DNA of 64,000 bases from the NCBI GenBank assembly GCA_963662035.1, contig CAVLDO010000002.1, forward strand, positions 68,291 to 132,290, written 5' to 3'. Position 1 is the stretch's first letter. Every line of letters begins with the position of its first letter. The notes under the pieces were generated by a model. The model did no database searches. It had not been told where the DNA came from and worked only from the letters and a program-made list of their open reading frames with translations. This stretch comes from Equibacterium sp963662035. GTDB taxonomy: Bacteria > Bacteroidota > Bacteroidia > Bacteroidales > UBA932. Of the stretch, positions 17,166 to 26,883 are shown piece after piece. A program made the translations under genes and the position numbers.

Positions 17166-19802
17166 ATGGAGCTTGAAGCCAAATACAATCCCTCGAACGT
17201 AGAGGACAAGTGGTATGCATACTGGATGGACCACAAATTCTTCCATTCGGAGCCCGATGCACGCGAACCTTTTACAATTGTGATTCCGCCGCCCAACGTG
17301 ACGGGCATTCTGCATATGGGCCACGTGCTCAACAACACCATCAACGACGTGCTGGTGCGCAAGGCGCGTATGGACGGCAAGAACGCCTGCTGGGTGCCCG
17401 GCACCGACCATGCCTCCATCGCCACCGAAAACAAGGTGGTGGCCAAGCTGCGCGACAATGGCATCAGCAAGGAGTCTCTCACCCGCGAGGAATTCCTGCG
17501 CTACGCCTGGGAGTGGAAGGAGGAGCACGGCGGCATCATCCTCAACCAGCTCAAGAAGCTGGGCGCCAGCTGCGACTGGGACCGCACCCGCTTCACTATG
17601 GACCCCGACCTGAGCGAGGCGGTCATCAACACCTTCTGCTACTTTTACGACAAGGGGTACATTTACCGGGGAGTGCGGATGGTAAACTGGGACCCCGTGG
17701 GGCTCACCGCCCTCAGCGATGAGGAGGTGATTCACCGCGACACGCAGAGCAAGTTCTACTATCTGAGATATTATGTGAGCGACGGCTGCGGCAACCCCAC
17801 CGACAAGTATCTGGTGATTGCCACCACACGCCCCGAGACCATTATGGCCGATGCGGCTATCTGCGTCAACCCCAAAGACGAACGGCACACCTGGCTGCAC
17901 GGCAAGAAGGTGCTGATTCCACTCATCAACAAGGAGATTCCCGTAATAGAGGATGACTATGTGGAGATGGACTTCGGCACGGGCTGTCTGAAGGTGACCC
18001 CCGCCCACGATGCGAACGACTATATGATAGGAATGCGCCACAATCTGGAGGTCATTGACATCATAGACGACCACGGCCGCCTGAACGACAAGGCGCAGAT
18101 TCTGGTGGGGGAGGATCGCTTTGACGCCCGCCGCAAGATAGAGGGGCTGCTGCGCGAGGCAGGCTGTCTGGAGAAGACGGAGGATTACACCTCGCCGATC
18201 GGCTATTCGGAACGCACCAACGCCGTGATAGAGCCCAAGATTTCCACGCAGTGGTTCCTGAAGATGGAGCTGCTGGCAAAAGACGCCCTGCAGAGCGTGG
18301 AGAGCGGCAAGGTCAAGCTCATACCAGACAAATACCGCAATACCTACCGCCACTGGATGGAGAATGTGCGCGACTGGTGCATCTCCCGCCAGCTCTGGTG
18401 GGGACAGCAGATTCCCGCATATTACCTGCCCGACGGCCGCTTTGTGGTGGCCCCTAATGCCGAAGCGGCCCTTGAGAAGGCCCGCGCGCTGGATCCCGCC
18501 GTCAAGGCGGAGGATCTCAGGCGCGATGGCGACGTGCTGGACACCTGGTTCTCTTCTTGGCTCTGGCCCATATCGGTGTTCGACCCCGCCCGCCCCGGCA
18601 ATCCGGAGCACGCGCCCAATGCCGACCTGTCATACTATTATCCCACAAACGACCTGGTGACCGGCCCCGACATCCTCTTTTTCTGGGTGGCTCGGATGGT
18701 TATGGCAGGCAACGAGTTTATGGGAGAAGAGCCTTTTAGCAACGTGTTCCTCACCGGAATCGTGCGCGACAAACTGGGTCGCAAGATGAGCAAGAGTTTG
18801 GGCAATTCCCCCGACCCGCTGGTGCTGATAGACAAGTACGGAGCCGATGCGGTGCGTCTTGGGATGATGCTCTGCACCAGCGCAGGCAACGACATTCTCT
18901 TTGACGAAAGCCAGATAGAGCAGGGGCGCAACTTCTGCAACAAGGTCTGGAACGCCTACCGCCTCACAGAAATGTGGCGCGTGGAGGATCTCTCCGCTCC
19001 CGAGGCGGCAAAGGTGGCTGTCGGATGGTTCCGCTCAAAACTCTCGCAGACCATCGCCGCCGTAGAGGATCATTATGCAAAATACCGCATCAGCGATGCG
19101 ATAATGGCGATATACAAACTCTTCTGGGACGACTTCTGCGCCTGGTATCTGGAGATGGTCAAGCCCGCCTACGGCGAGGCGATGGACTGCGCCACCTACC
19201 AGGCCACGATGGGCTTCTTTGACACCCTGCTGAGGATGCTGCACCCCTTCATCCCCTTCATAACCGAGGAGCTCTGGCAGCACATCGCCCCCCGCAGGGA
19301 GGGGGAGACCATAATGTTTGCCGCAACTCCCAAGGCGGAGCCCTGCGAAATGGGCATCATAGGCGACTTTGACATCGCTTCAGGCGCCGTGGTGGAGCTG
19401 CGCGCCCTGCGCCAGAAGAAGGGACTCTCTCCCAGAGAGGCGCTCTCTCTCAAGTATAAAGGGGACTTCCCCGCCGATATGACCCCCGTGCTGGTCAAGA
19501 TGGCGAATGTTTCTGCCATAGAACCTGCCACCGATGCCGACTCGTGCGCGGAATCCTTTATGGTAAGCACCGTGCAGTTCTTTGTGCCGCTGGACGGTAT
19601 GATCGATGTGGAGGCGGAGAAGCAGAAAATTGCGGCGGAGATAGCCCACTGCGAGGGCTTCCTCAAAGGGGTCAACGCCAAGCTGGGCAACGAGCGCTTT
19701 GTGGCCAACGCCCCCGCCGCAGTAGTGGAGAACGAGCGCAAGAAGCTCTGCGACGCAACTCAGAAACTCGCAGCTCTCAAAGAGCGGCTGGCCAAACTTT
19801 AG
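17166..19802 (+). CDS. valS: Valine--tRNA ligase
   Basis: An 878-residue class I aminoacyl-tRNA synthetase. It shows PPPNVTGILHMGH with the HIGH-type HMGH at residues 50-53, a CP1 editing domain (TTRPETIMADAAICVNP; FGTGCLKVTPAHDANDY), KMSKS at 540-544 (LGRKMSKSLGNSPDP), an anticodon-binding helical domain, and a C-terminal coiled-coil arm (about 815-878). Length is normal. It follows maf closely and precedes tatA by 33 bp. Confidence 0.98.
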   Translation: MELEAKYNPSNVEDKWYAYWMDHKFFHSEPDAREPFTIVIPPPNVTGILHMGHVLNNTINDVLVRKARMDGKNACWVPGTDHASIATENKVVAKLRDNGISKESLTREEFLRYAWEWKEEHGGIILNQLKKLGASCDWDRTRFTMDPDLSEAVINTFCYFYDKGYIYRGVRMVNWDPVGLTALSDEEVIHRDTQSKFYYLRYYVSDGCGNPTDKYLVIATTRPETIMADAAICVNPKDERHTWLHGKKVLIPLINKEIPVIEDDYVEMDFGTGCLKVTPAHDANDYMIGMRHNLEVIDIIDDHGRLNDKAQILVGEDRFDARRKIEGLLREAGCLEKTEDYTSPIGYSERTNAVIEPKISTQWFLKMELLAKDALQSVESGKVKLIPDKYRNTYRHWMENVRDWCISRQLWWGQQIPAYYLPDGRFVVAPNAEAALEKARALDPAVKAEDLRRDGDVLDTWFSSWLWPISVFDPARPGNPEHAPNADLSYYYPTNDLVTGPDILFFWVARMVMAGNEFMGEEPFSNVFLTGIVRDKLGRKMSKSLGNSPDPLVLIDKYGADAVRLGMMLCTSAGNDILFDESQIEQGRNFCNKVWNAYRLTEMWRVEDLSAPEAAKVAVGWFRSKLSQTIAAVEDHYAKYRISDAIMAIYKLFWDDFCAWYLEMVKPAYGEAMDCATYQATMGFFDTLLRMLHPFIPFITEELWQHIAPRREGETIMFAATPKAEPCEMGIIGDFDIASGAVVELRALRQKKGLSPREALSLKYKGDFPADMTPVLVKMANVSAIEPATDADSCAESFMVSTVQFFVPLDGMIDVEAEKQKIAAEIAHCEGFLKGVNAKLGNERFVANAPAAVVENERKKLCDATQKLAALKERLAKL

Positions 19803-19835
19803 CGACAACACATTAACCTTTTAAAATTTCATATT

Positions 19836-20069
19836 ATGAATATGCTGACTATGTTGGTACTTCCCCTCGGGGTCATAGGTCCCTGGCAGTGGGTCATCAT
19901 TGCATTGGTAATCATCCTCCTGTTCGGAGGCAAGAAGATTCCCGAGCTTATGCGCGGCCTTGGCAAGGGCGTAAAGGAGTTCAAGAGCGGAATGCAGGAG
20001 GCCGAGCGCGAGATGAATGACATCCGCAACGAAATCGACAAACCTTCCGACACAAAAAAGGTAGAGTAA
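19836..20069 (+). CDS. tatA: Sec-independent translocase subunit TatA
   Basis: A 77-residue protein with one N-terminal transmembrane helix (WQWVIIALVIILLFGGKKIP) joined by the FGGKKIPEL hinge to an amphipathic helix (LMRGLGKGVKEFKSGM), then a charged tail. TatA forms the pore-like assembly for folded, twin-arginine substrates. tatC begins 3 bp after the stop. Confidence 0.95.
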   Translation: MNMLTMLVLPLGVIGPWQWVIIALVIILLFGGKKIPELMRGLGKGVKEFKSGMQEAEREMNDIRNEIDKPSDTKKVE

Positions 20070-20072
20070 AAG

Positions 20073-20873
20073 ATGGTAGCCGAAGAAGAAGAGAAGCTGG
20101 ACGAATCCAAGGAGATGTCCTTCTGGGACCATCTGGAGGCGTTGCGTGGAGGGCTCTTCCGCGTGGTAGTGGCCCTGCTCGTGGCGTTTGTGGCTCTCTT
20201 TTGCTTCAAGAAATTTCTGTTTGACGACATTATACTGGCACCGACAAGCCCCGATTTCTTCTTCTACAAGTGGTTCGGGATGAAAACGGGGCTGCAGCTG
20301 GTAAACATCGAGCTTTCCACCCAGTTTATGGTGCATATGAGGGTCACCTTTATGTGCGCGTTTATCGTGTGCTGCCCTTATGTGCTCTTCGAAATCTGGA
20401 AGTTCATAGCCCCGGCCCTCTACAAGAGTGAGAAAAAGGCCACCAGGCGGGCTTTCATATTCGCCTCGTTCCTGTTCTATCTGGGCATAGCTGTGGGCTA
20501 TTGCATCATTCTCCCGCTGATGGTCAATTTTTTTGACGGCTACAAGGTGAGCGAGGCGGTGCAGAACACAATCTCCCTGAATTCATATATCTCTACGGTG
20601 AACTCCACCGTGCTGGTGTTCGGCTTTGTGTTTGAGGTGCCCACGCTTCTGGCGGTGCTCTCGCAGCTGGGCATAATCTACCGCGACACTCTTATCCGCG
20701 GCTGGAAGTATGCTGTGCTGCTGATTACGGTGGTGGCAGCCCTCATCACCCCGGCTGACCCCTTCTCGATGCTGATTGCGGCCATCCCGCTCTTTATGCT
20801 CTACGGCCTGAGCATCGCCGTGTGCAAGAAGCGCGATGAGCAGTACCTGCCACAAGAATCCTCTGCCGAATGA
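20073..20873 (+). CDS. tatC: Sec-independent translocase subunit TatC
   Basis: A 266-residue polytopic membrane protein, the receptor for twin-arginine signal peptides. The N-terminus has the conserved MSFWDHLEALRGGLFR motif, followed by six predicted membrane helices with family markers such as FYLGIAVGYCIILPLM. It overlaps the ABC-F gene by 4 bp (ATGA), implying translational coupling. No tatB is seen, consistent with a two-component TatAC system. Confidence 0.96.
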   Translation: MVAEEEEKLDESKEMSFWDHLEALRGGLFRVVVALLVAFVALFCFKKFLFDDIILAPTSPDFFFYKWFGMKTGLQLVNIELSTQFMVHMRVTFMCAFIVCCPYVLFEIWKFIAPALYKSEKKATRRAFIFASFLFYLGIAVGYCIILPLMVNFFDGYKVSEAVQNTISLNSYISTVNSTVLVFGFVFEVPTLLAVLSQLGIIYRDTLIRGWKYAVLLITVVAALITPADPFSMLIAAIPLFMLYGLSIAVCKKRDEQYLPQESSAE

Positions 20874-22903
20874 TTTCGATAAACGATCTGACCCTCTCGT
20901 TCGGCGGGACCAATCTGCTGAATGACATCAGCCTGCATATAAGCGAGAAAGACCGCATAGGCCTCACCGGCCGCAACGGGGCGGGAAAGTCCACTCTGCT
21001 TAAACTGATAGTGGGGGAAATACACCCCACAAGCGGCAGCGTAATGGTTCCCGGCGGAGTTGCGATAGGCTATCTGCCCCAGCATATGGAGCACCACAAG
21101 GGGCTTTCGGTGATGGAGGAGACGCTCACTGTGTTCAGCGAACTTAAGAGGATGCAGGAGAAGGTGGACAAAATCTCTGAGGAGCTTGCCCTGCGCACCG
21201 ACTACGACTCCGGGGAGTATTCCCGCCTGATAGAGGAGCTGAACAATCTCAACGACCGCCTGAGCCTGCACAGCGGCGAGGCGCCTGAGGTCAAGGCGGC
21301 CAAGACCCTGCGCGGCCTGGGCTTCCGCGACCGGGAGCTGCAGCGCCCCACCGAGACCTTCAGCCAGGGCTGGAATATGCGCATAGAGTTGGCCAAGATT
21401 CTGCTGCGCGAGCCCGACGTCCTGCTGCTGGACGAGCCCACTAACCATCTGGACATAGAGTCCATACAGTGGCTGGAAGATTATCTGCAGACCTTTGGCG
21501 GCGCAATGGTGCTCATATCGCACGACCGCCGATTTCTGGACAACTGCACCAACCGCACGGTGGAGATTATGCTGGGCCGCATACACGACTACAAAGTCCC
21601 CTACAGCAAATATCTGGTGCTGCGAGCAGAGCGCATAGAGCAGCAGAAGGCAGCCTACGAAAACCAGCAGCGCACCATAGAAAAAACCGAGGCCTTCATA
21701 GAGAAATTCCGCTACAAGCCCACCAAGAGCAATCAGGTGCAGAGCCGCATAAAACAGCTTGAGAAGATGGACCGCATAGAGCTGGAGGTGGAGGACAAGC
21801 AGACGCTGTGCGTGAAGTTTCCCCCGGCCCCCCGCTCGGGCGATGTGGCCTTCAAGGTGACCGATGCCGACATCTGCTATCCCGACGCCCCCGGCAAGAT
21901 GATACTCTCCGGAGCCAATCTTGAAATCAGGCGCGGGGAGAAGGTCGCCTTCGTGGGACGCAACGGCGAGGGCAAGTCCACTATGATGAAGACCCTGATG
22001 GGGATTCTGACCCCGGTGAAGGGTAGCGCCACAGTGGGGCACAATGTCAAAATAGGATATTACGCGCAGAATCAGGACGATGTGCTCTCTCGTGACGATA
22101 CGGTTTATGAAACTCTCGACAAGATTGCAGTGGGAGATGTGCGGCTGCGGCTGCGCGACATACTGGGCGCATTCCTATTCCGCGGCGAGGATATAGACAA
22201 GAAGGTGGCGGTGCTCTCCGGCGGAGAGCGGGCCAGGCTGTCGATGGCCCGGCTGATGCTGGAGCCTTACAATCTGCTGGCCCTGGACGAACCCACAAAC
22301 CATATGGACATCCGCTCCAAGGATGTTCTTAAACAGGCCCTTGCCAAATACGACGGCACGCTGGTGGTAGTCTCCCACGACCGCGACTTCCTCACCGATC
22401 TTGTGGACAAGATCTACGAGTTTGGCGACGGGGCGGTGCGCGAGCATCTGGGCGGAGTGGACGACTTTCTGCGCCGCAAGAAAATCGAGGGGTTTGAGGC
22501 TCTCGAAGCATCTAAAGGGAAGGGGGGCGCCACGGCAAAACCGCTTCAGACTTCCCCTGCAAAGTCTTCGCCGCAGAGCGCTGCCCCTGCAAAGACAGCC
22601 TCCCCTGCAGCTGCCCCTGCAAAAACCTCCGCAGGGAACGCGCCGGCGGCAAAGCCTACTGCGGCATCTCAGAAAGAGCGCGAGATAAGGCGCGAACTTT
22701 CACGCCTTAAAAACAAGTTCTCCGCCGTGGAGAAGGCCATCGCCGCTCTGGAGAGCGAAATGGCCGGCATAGAGACCCATCTGGCATCTCCCGCAGAGGG
22801 CGACGACATTATGGATCTCACCCGCAAATATCTCGAGCTCAAGCGAGAACTCGACTTTAAAATGGATGAATGGGCCTCTCTGGCCGAAAAAATAGAACAG
22901 TAA
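20870..22903 (+). CDS. ABC-F family ATPase (translation-associated)
   Basis: A 677-residue soluble protein with two ABC ATPase domains and no membrane segment. Domain 1 has Walker A GRNGAGKST (34-42) and LLLDEPTNHLDIES; domain 2 has GRNGEGKST, LSGGERARLSMARL and LALDEPTNHMDIRS. Between them is the Arg/Lys/Gln-rich arm of ABC-F proteins. After domain 2 comes an Ala/Pro/Lys-rich linker (about 548-604) and a C-terminal coiled-coil domain. ABC-F proteins bind the ribosomal E site and relieve stalling; some give antibiotic protection. The C-terminal coil suggests an Uup-like member, but the subtype is uncertain. It overlaps tatC by 4 bp and is followed by rlmB after 1 bp. Confidence 0.92.
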   Translation: MISINDLTLSFGGTNLLNDISLHISEKDRIGLTGRNGAGKSTLLKLIVGEIHPTSGSVMVPGGVAIGYLPQHMEHHKGLSVMEETLTVFSELKRMQEKVDKISEELALRTDYDSGEYSRLIEELNNLNDRLSLHSGEAPEVKAAKTLRGLGFRDRELQRPTETFSQGWNMRIELAKILLREPDVLLLDEPTNHLDIESIQWLEDYLQTFGGAMVLISHDRRFLDNCTNRTVEIMLGRIHDYKVPYSKYLVLRAERIEQQKAAYENQQRTIEKTEAFIEKFRYKPTKSNQVQSRIKQLEKMDRIELEVEDKQTLCVKFPPAPRSGDVAFKVTDADICYPDAPGKMILSGANLEIRRGEKVAFVGRNGEGKSTMMKTLMGILTPVKGSATVGHNVKIGYYAQNQDDVLSRDDTVYETLDKIAVGDVRLRLRDILGAFLFRGEDIDKKVAVLSGGERARLSMARLMLEPYNLLALDEPTNHMDIRSKDVLKQALAKYDGTLVVVSHDRDFLTDLVDKIYEFGDGAVREHLGGVDDFLRRKKIEGFEALEASKGKGGATAKPLQTSPAKSSPQSAAPAKTASPAAAPAKTSAGNAPAAKPTAASQKEREIRRELSRLKNKFSAVEKAIAALESEMAGIETHLASPAEGDDIMDLTRKYLELKRELDFKMDEWASLAEKIEQ

Positions 22904-22904
22904 A

Positions 22905-23645
22905 ATGAGCAATTATCTCTACGGGATGCACCCCGTGTGCGAGGCGATAGCTTCCGGCCGCAAAATAGAAAAAGTCATTCTCAGAAAGGGGCTGGAAGGG
23001 CCTCAGGCACGCGCTCTGATGGCGCAGCTTGCAGAGCACGACATCCCCTACAGCTGGGTCCCGCCGCAGAAGCTGGACGCAGTTTCCAAAGGGGCGGCGC
23101 ATCAAGGGGTGGTGGCCTACATCTCCGAGGTGGAGTATGTCCCCTTTGAGGAGATGGTGGAGAATGCTCTCGCCCACAAGGCCGCCCCGCTGTTCGTGAT
23201 GCTGGACGGAGTGAGCGATGTGCGGAATCTGGGGGCTGTGGCCCGCACTGCCGAGTGCGCCGGCTTCGACGGGATAATCCTCCCGGCAAAAGGAGGCGCC
23301 CCCATCAATGCCGATGCAGTAAAGACCAGTGCCGGGGCGCTGATGCGCATCCCCGTGAGCAAGGTGCAGTCCCTGCGCCTGCCGATATTCTATCTGCTGG
23401 AATCGGGCTTCCAGGTAGTGGCCGCCACAGAGAAGGGGGCCGACTACATCTACGACATAAATCTTAAAAAGCCCACCGCGATTGTCATGGGAAGCGAAGG
23501 GAAAGGGATTTCGCCTTCTGTGCTTGACCTGTGTGATATCCAGGCCAAGATTCCGATGGCAGGTGCGATAGGCTCTCTGAATGTGTCGGTGGCTTCCGCC
23601 GTGTTTATGTACGAGGCGGTGCGCCAGCGGCAGGGCAGGAATTAG
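22905..23645 (+). CDS. rlmB: 23S rRNA 2'-O-methyltransferase RlmB (TrmH/SpoU family)
   Basis: A 246-residue SPOUT methyltransferase. An N-terminal substrate-binding domain (YLYGMHPVCEAIASGRKIEK) precedes the knotted domain with motif 1 LDGVSDVRNLGAVARTAE, motif 2 AIVMGSEGKGIS and motif 3 IPMAGAIGSLNVSVASAVFM. RlmB methylates G2251 in the 23S P loop. Its linkage with an ABC-F factor gives a small translation cluster. The 3' end overlaps the convergent DUF2807 gene by 4 bp. Confidence 0.93.
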   Translation: MSNYLYGMHPVCEAIASGRKIEKVILRKGLEGPQARALMAQLAEHDIPYSWVPPQKLDAVSKGAAHQGVVAYISEVEYVPFEEMVENALAHKAAPLFVMLDGVSDVRNLGAVARTAECAGFDGIILPAKGGAPINADAVKTSAGALMRIPVSKVQSLRLPIFYLLESGFQVVAATEKGADYIYDINLKKPTAIVMGSEGKGISPSVLDLCDIQAKIPMAGAIGSLNVSVASAVFMYEAVRQRQGRN

Positions 23646-24475
23646 TCCACCTTCTTGAGGCTCGATGCCCGGCTGATGTCGGGGATCACCGTGAGCGACT
23701 CATTGCTGCTGCGGTATTGGCAGTTGCTTGCCCCCGAGAGTTCTACTTCGAGCCGCTTTTCAACATCTATGGTAGCCTTGCTGGCACCGCTGCACTCGAT
23801 TTCGGCCCGCTTTACCTTAAGCTGAATGGCGTCCAGCAGCGAGGTTCCGCTGCATTCGCTCTGTATGGAGTCGGCGCTGCCGATAAAGCTGATTTTGCTG
23901 GCGCCGCTGCACTCCACATCCACAGTGTTGTAGCTGCCGATCAAAAACAGGGCGCTGGCACCGCTTATATCCGCGTCAATCTCCGCGAAGTCGCCGGTGA
24001 CGGTGCCGCTGGCGGCGCCAGAAATGGTGGCGTCAAGCTCCGCCCCCTCTATCTTGAGGTTCTCCGCCTTGCTGGCGCCGCTCATCTCCAGGGTAAACTT
24101 GCCCATAGGGCTGGTCCAGATGTCGTTGCTGTAGAGCTTGCTGGCTCCGGTGAGCGATATCTGGGTAAGCGAGGGAACCGTGATTGTTACCTGCATACTT
24201 TTGCGGTTGATCTTCTTGAGCTTGAGCGGACCCTCCTTGAGCCGCACGTAGAGCATCTGCCCCACCACGCTCACATCGAGGTACTGCTCCAGTTCGGTGT
24301 CTATGGTAACGTCCGCGCTGTAGTCGTCGCCCTGCAGCAGGGTCGCCTCAAAGGAGTTGCTGATCTGGATGCCGGAGAATTTCTTGAGATCGCCGAATCT
24401 TTTGGTGACGGTGCCTGCATTGGCGCTGCAGATGGCCAGAATGGCGGCCGAAAGTGTCAATAATAACCTTTTCAT
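23642..24475 (-). CDS. Secreted DUF2807 (head GIN domain) protein
   Basis: A 277-residue protein with a Sec signal (MKRLLLTLSAAILAICSANA). The rest is a putative auto-transporter adhesin head GIN domain: FGDLKKFSGIQISNSFEATL, then a series of short beta-strands repeated with the turn SGAS or TGAS (about eight copies between residues 105 and 270), indicating a right-handed beta-helix. Such proteins are common and poorly understood in Bacteroidota. It shares the rlmB terminal bases and is read in the opposite direction. I found no convincing promoter in the AT-rich upstream region. Confidence 0.88.
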   Translation of the reverse strand: MKRLLLTLSAAILAICSANAGTVTKRFGDLKKFSGIQISNSFEATLLQGDDYSADVTIDTELEQYLDVSVVGQMLYVRLKEGPLKLKKINRKSMQVTITVPSLTQISLTGASKLYSNDIWTSPMGKFTLEMSGASKAENLKIEGAELDATISGAASGTVTGDFAEIDADISGASALFLIGSYNTVDVECSGASKISFIGSADSIQSECSGTSLLDAIQLKVKRAEIECSGASKATIDVEKRLEVELSGASNCQYRSSNESLTVIPDISRASSLKKVD

Positions 24476-24550
24476 AACATTTATTTAATATCGTTTTCTT
24501 ACTGATATGGTTTTTTAACAGTCGGAAATAAATAATTAATCCCTCCTTAA

Positions 24551-24586
24551 CTGCGTTAACACGCGTGCGCGATACTTTTGCGCACG
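24551..24586 (+). promoter_or_regulatory. Promoter with palindrome upstream of the phosphate operon
   Basis: TACTTTTG (24573-24580) fits the -7 consensus, with CTG 19 bp upstream at the -33 position. A perfect 7-bp inverted repeat, CGTGCGC (24564-24570) and GCGCACG (24580-24586), brackets the box and would make a typical repressor-binding geometry. Confidence 0.55.
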
Positions 24587-24624
24587 AAGAAAGAAGTGAA
24601 CAATAATTACACCAAAAAGCAGTT

Positions 24625-26883
24625 ATGGATTGGATTTATCTGGGAATGGTAATATTCCTCTTTATTCTGGCCACATTTGATCTGTGGGTTGGAGTCAGCA
24701 ACGATGCGGTCAATTTTCTGAATTCGGCGATCGGCTCCCGCGCCGCCAAATTCCGCACCTTGGTGGTGATTGCCGGAATCGGCGTGTTCTGCGGCTGCGT
24801 GCTCAGCAACGGAATGATGGACATCGCCCGCCACGGCATCTTCACGCCGCAATATTTCAGCTTCAGAGATGTGATGTACATATATATGGCGGTGATGGTC
24901 ACCGACATAGTGCTGCTGGATATGTTCAATTCGCTGGGAATGCCCACCTCCACCACCGTTTCGATGGTGTTTGAGCTGCTGGGGGCGGCGTTCGCCATTA
25001 CCCTGCTCAAAACGCTGGGCGACGGCTCTTCGCTGGCGATGAGCGACTACCTCAACACATCCAAGGCCCTCGAAGTTATTATAGGTATATTCCTGAGCGT
25101 CCCCATAGCCTTCATATTCGGTTCGCTGGTGCAGTACATCACCCGAATCGTGTTCACGTTTAATCTCAAGAAGAATCTGCGCTTTAAGATAGGCATCTTC
25201 GGCGGCCTGGCAATCACCGCTATTCTCTACTTTATGCTGTTCAAGGGGCTCAAGGACCTCTCCTTTATGAGTGCGGAGGTGAAGGCCTATATAAATGAGA
25301 ATGTCTGGATGATTCTGGGCATCATTTTCGTGGCCGCCACCATTCTGATGCAGATTCTGTATGAATGCGGGGTGAATGTGTTCAGGTTGATTGTACTTAT
25401 CGGCACATTCAGCCTCGCCACCGCCTTTGCCGGCAACGACCTTGTTAACTTCATAGGTGTGCCGCTGGCCGGATTCTCTTCTTACAACGACTTTATGGCC
25501 AATGGCGGCGGCCTGGCCCCCGACGAGTTTATGATGATTTCGCTGCATGATTCGGCCAAAACCCCCTTTGTGTTCCTGGCCGCGTCGGGCGCGATTATGG
25601 TTATGGCTCTGGCCACCAGCAAAAAGGCGCGCCGCGTGGTAGAAACCGAGGTGGGGCTCTCCAGCAAGAACGAGGGGGACGAGATGTTCGGCTCTTCCCG
25701 TGTGGCCCGCTCTCTGGTGCGTCTGGGGCGCAATCTGGGACATACGGTGTGCAGCATCACTCCGCAGAAGGTGTCACAGTTTGTAAACAGCCGCTTCCAG
25801 GTGCCCGAGCAGGCGCAGGACAACGAGGCGGCGTATGATATGTGCCGCGCCGCCACCAACCTGGTAGTGGCTTCGCTGCTGATAGCGCTGGGCACATCGC
25901 TCAAGCTGCCGCTCTCCACCACCTTCGTGACATTTATGGTGGCTATGGGTTCGTCGCTGGCCGACCGGGCCTGGAGCCGCGAGAGCGCCGTGTTCCGCAT
26001 TACCGGCGTGCTCACCGTGATCGGCGGCTGGTTCATTACCGCCGGCATCGCCTTCGCCGCCTGCTTTATAGTGGCGCTGCTGATGAACTTCGGCGGTATG
26101 GTGGCGGTAGTGATAATCGTGGCGGCGGCCATGCTCTGCATAATCCACAGCCAGAAGCAGTTCAACAAGAAGCGCAGCGAGGTGAGCAAGGGCGACACCC
26201 TGTTTCAGGAGATGCTCTCTGTGCAGGATCGCACCGCAATTATCCCGATGCTTTCGCGACATATGGACCTCTCTATCGCCGACACTCTGGATAAATATTC
26301 GGATATGCTGCGACAGATTACCGACGGCCTCTTCTCCTTCCATCTGCGCCCCATACGCCACGCCCAGCACGATCTGAGCCTGAGCAAGCGCGACCTCAAG
26401 AACCTGCGCCGCCGCGAAACCATCTGCCTGCGCCGCGCCCAGCCGCCGATTGCGGCGATGCGCCTGTGCACCAACTTCCACCTTATCCACAACTCCCTGC
26501 GGCAGCTGCTCTACGGCCTCATCCGTATCGCCGAGCCCTCATCGGAGCACGTCGACAACAACTTCACCCCCATTGACCCGCTTTATGCGCAGCAGTACTG
26601 CTCTCTGCGCGACAAGGTGCTAATTCTGATGGACGACATCAGCGACGACTACCGCAGCGGCCTCAAAGGAGATTGCAGCGCCATACTCACGCAGTGCTCT
26701 GTGCTTGACCAGCAGCTGTTCTCCTTTACCCAGCAGATAGGAGAGGCAATTCAGGACGAACAGCGCAATTTGAGCGCGATGACTCTGATGCTGCACATAA
26801 CGCAGGAGACCCGTCAGATAGTGGTGGAACTGCGCTCGCTGGTTACAACCACAGGGGCTTACCTGATTCAAGCCACCGCCTGA
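24625..26883 (+). CDS. PiT-family inorganic phosphate transporter with PhoU-like C-terminal domain
   Basis: A 752-residue inner-membrane protein. The PiT signature is present twice in degenerate form: DLWVGVSNDAVNFLNSAIGS near residue 21 and FAGNDLVNFIGVPLAG near 270. Around ten to twelve hydrophobic helices follow, including LKLPLSTTFVTFMVAMGSS (Na/H:phosphate symporter family). Residues about 530-752 are soluble and all-helical, resembling a PhoU regulatory domain. The long fused form is typical of Bacteroidota. The porin gene starts on the last base of its stop codon, which implies coupled uptake across both membranes. Confidence 0.92.
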   Translation: MDWIYLGMVIFLFILATFDLWVGVSNDAVNFLNSAIGSRAAKFRTLVVIAGIGVFCGCVLSNGMMDIARHGIFTPQYFSFRDVMYIYMAVMVTDIVLLDMFNSLGMPTSTTVSMVFELLGAAFAITLLKTLGDGSSLAMSDYLNTSKALEVIIGIFLSVPIAFIFGSLVQYITRIVFTFNLKKNLRFKIGIFGGLAITAILYFMLFKGLKDLSFMSAEVKAYINENVWMILGIIFVAATILMQILYECGVNVFRLIVLIGTFSLATAFAGNDLVNFIGVPLAGFSSYNDFMANGGGLAPDEFMMISLHDSAKTPFVFLAASGAIMVMALATSKKARRVVETEVGLSSKNEGDEMFGSSRVARSLVRLGRNLGHTVCSITPQKVSQFVNSRFQVPEQAQDNEAAYDMCRAATNLVVASLLIALGTSLKLPLSTTFVTFMVAMGSSLADRAWSRESAVFRITGVLTVIGGWFITAGIAFAACFIVALLMNFGGMVAVVIIVAAAMLCIIHSQKQFNKKRSEVSKGDTLFQEMLSVQDRTAIIPMLSRHMDLSIADTLDKYSDMLRQITDGLFSFHLRPIRHAQHDLSLSKRDLKNLRRRETICLRRAQPPIAAMRLCTNFHLIHNSLRQLLYGLIRIAEPSSEHVDNNFTPIDPLYAQQYCSLRDKVLILMDDISDDYRSGLKGDCSAILTQCSVLDQQLFSFTQQIGEAIQDEQRNLSAMTLMLHITQETRQIVVELRSLVTTTGAYLIQATA

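Noticed and set aside
24476..24624. Riboswitch upstream of the phosphate transporter
   Set aside because: The 149-bp gap is AT-rich with one palindrome over the promoter; no known riboswitch core is recognisable.
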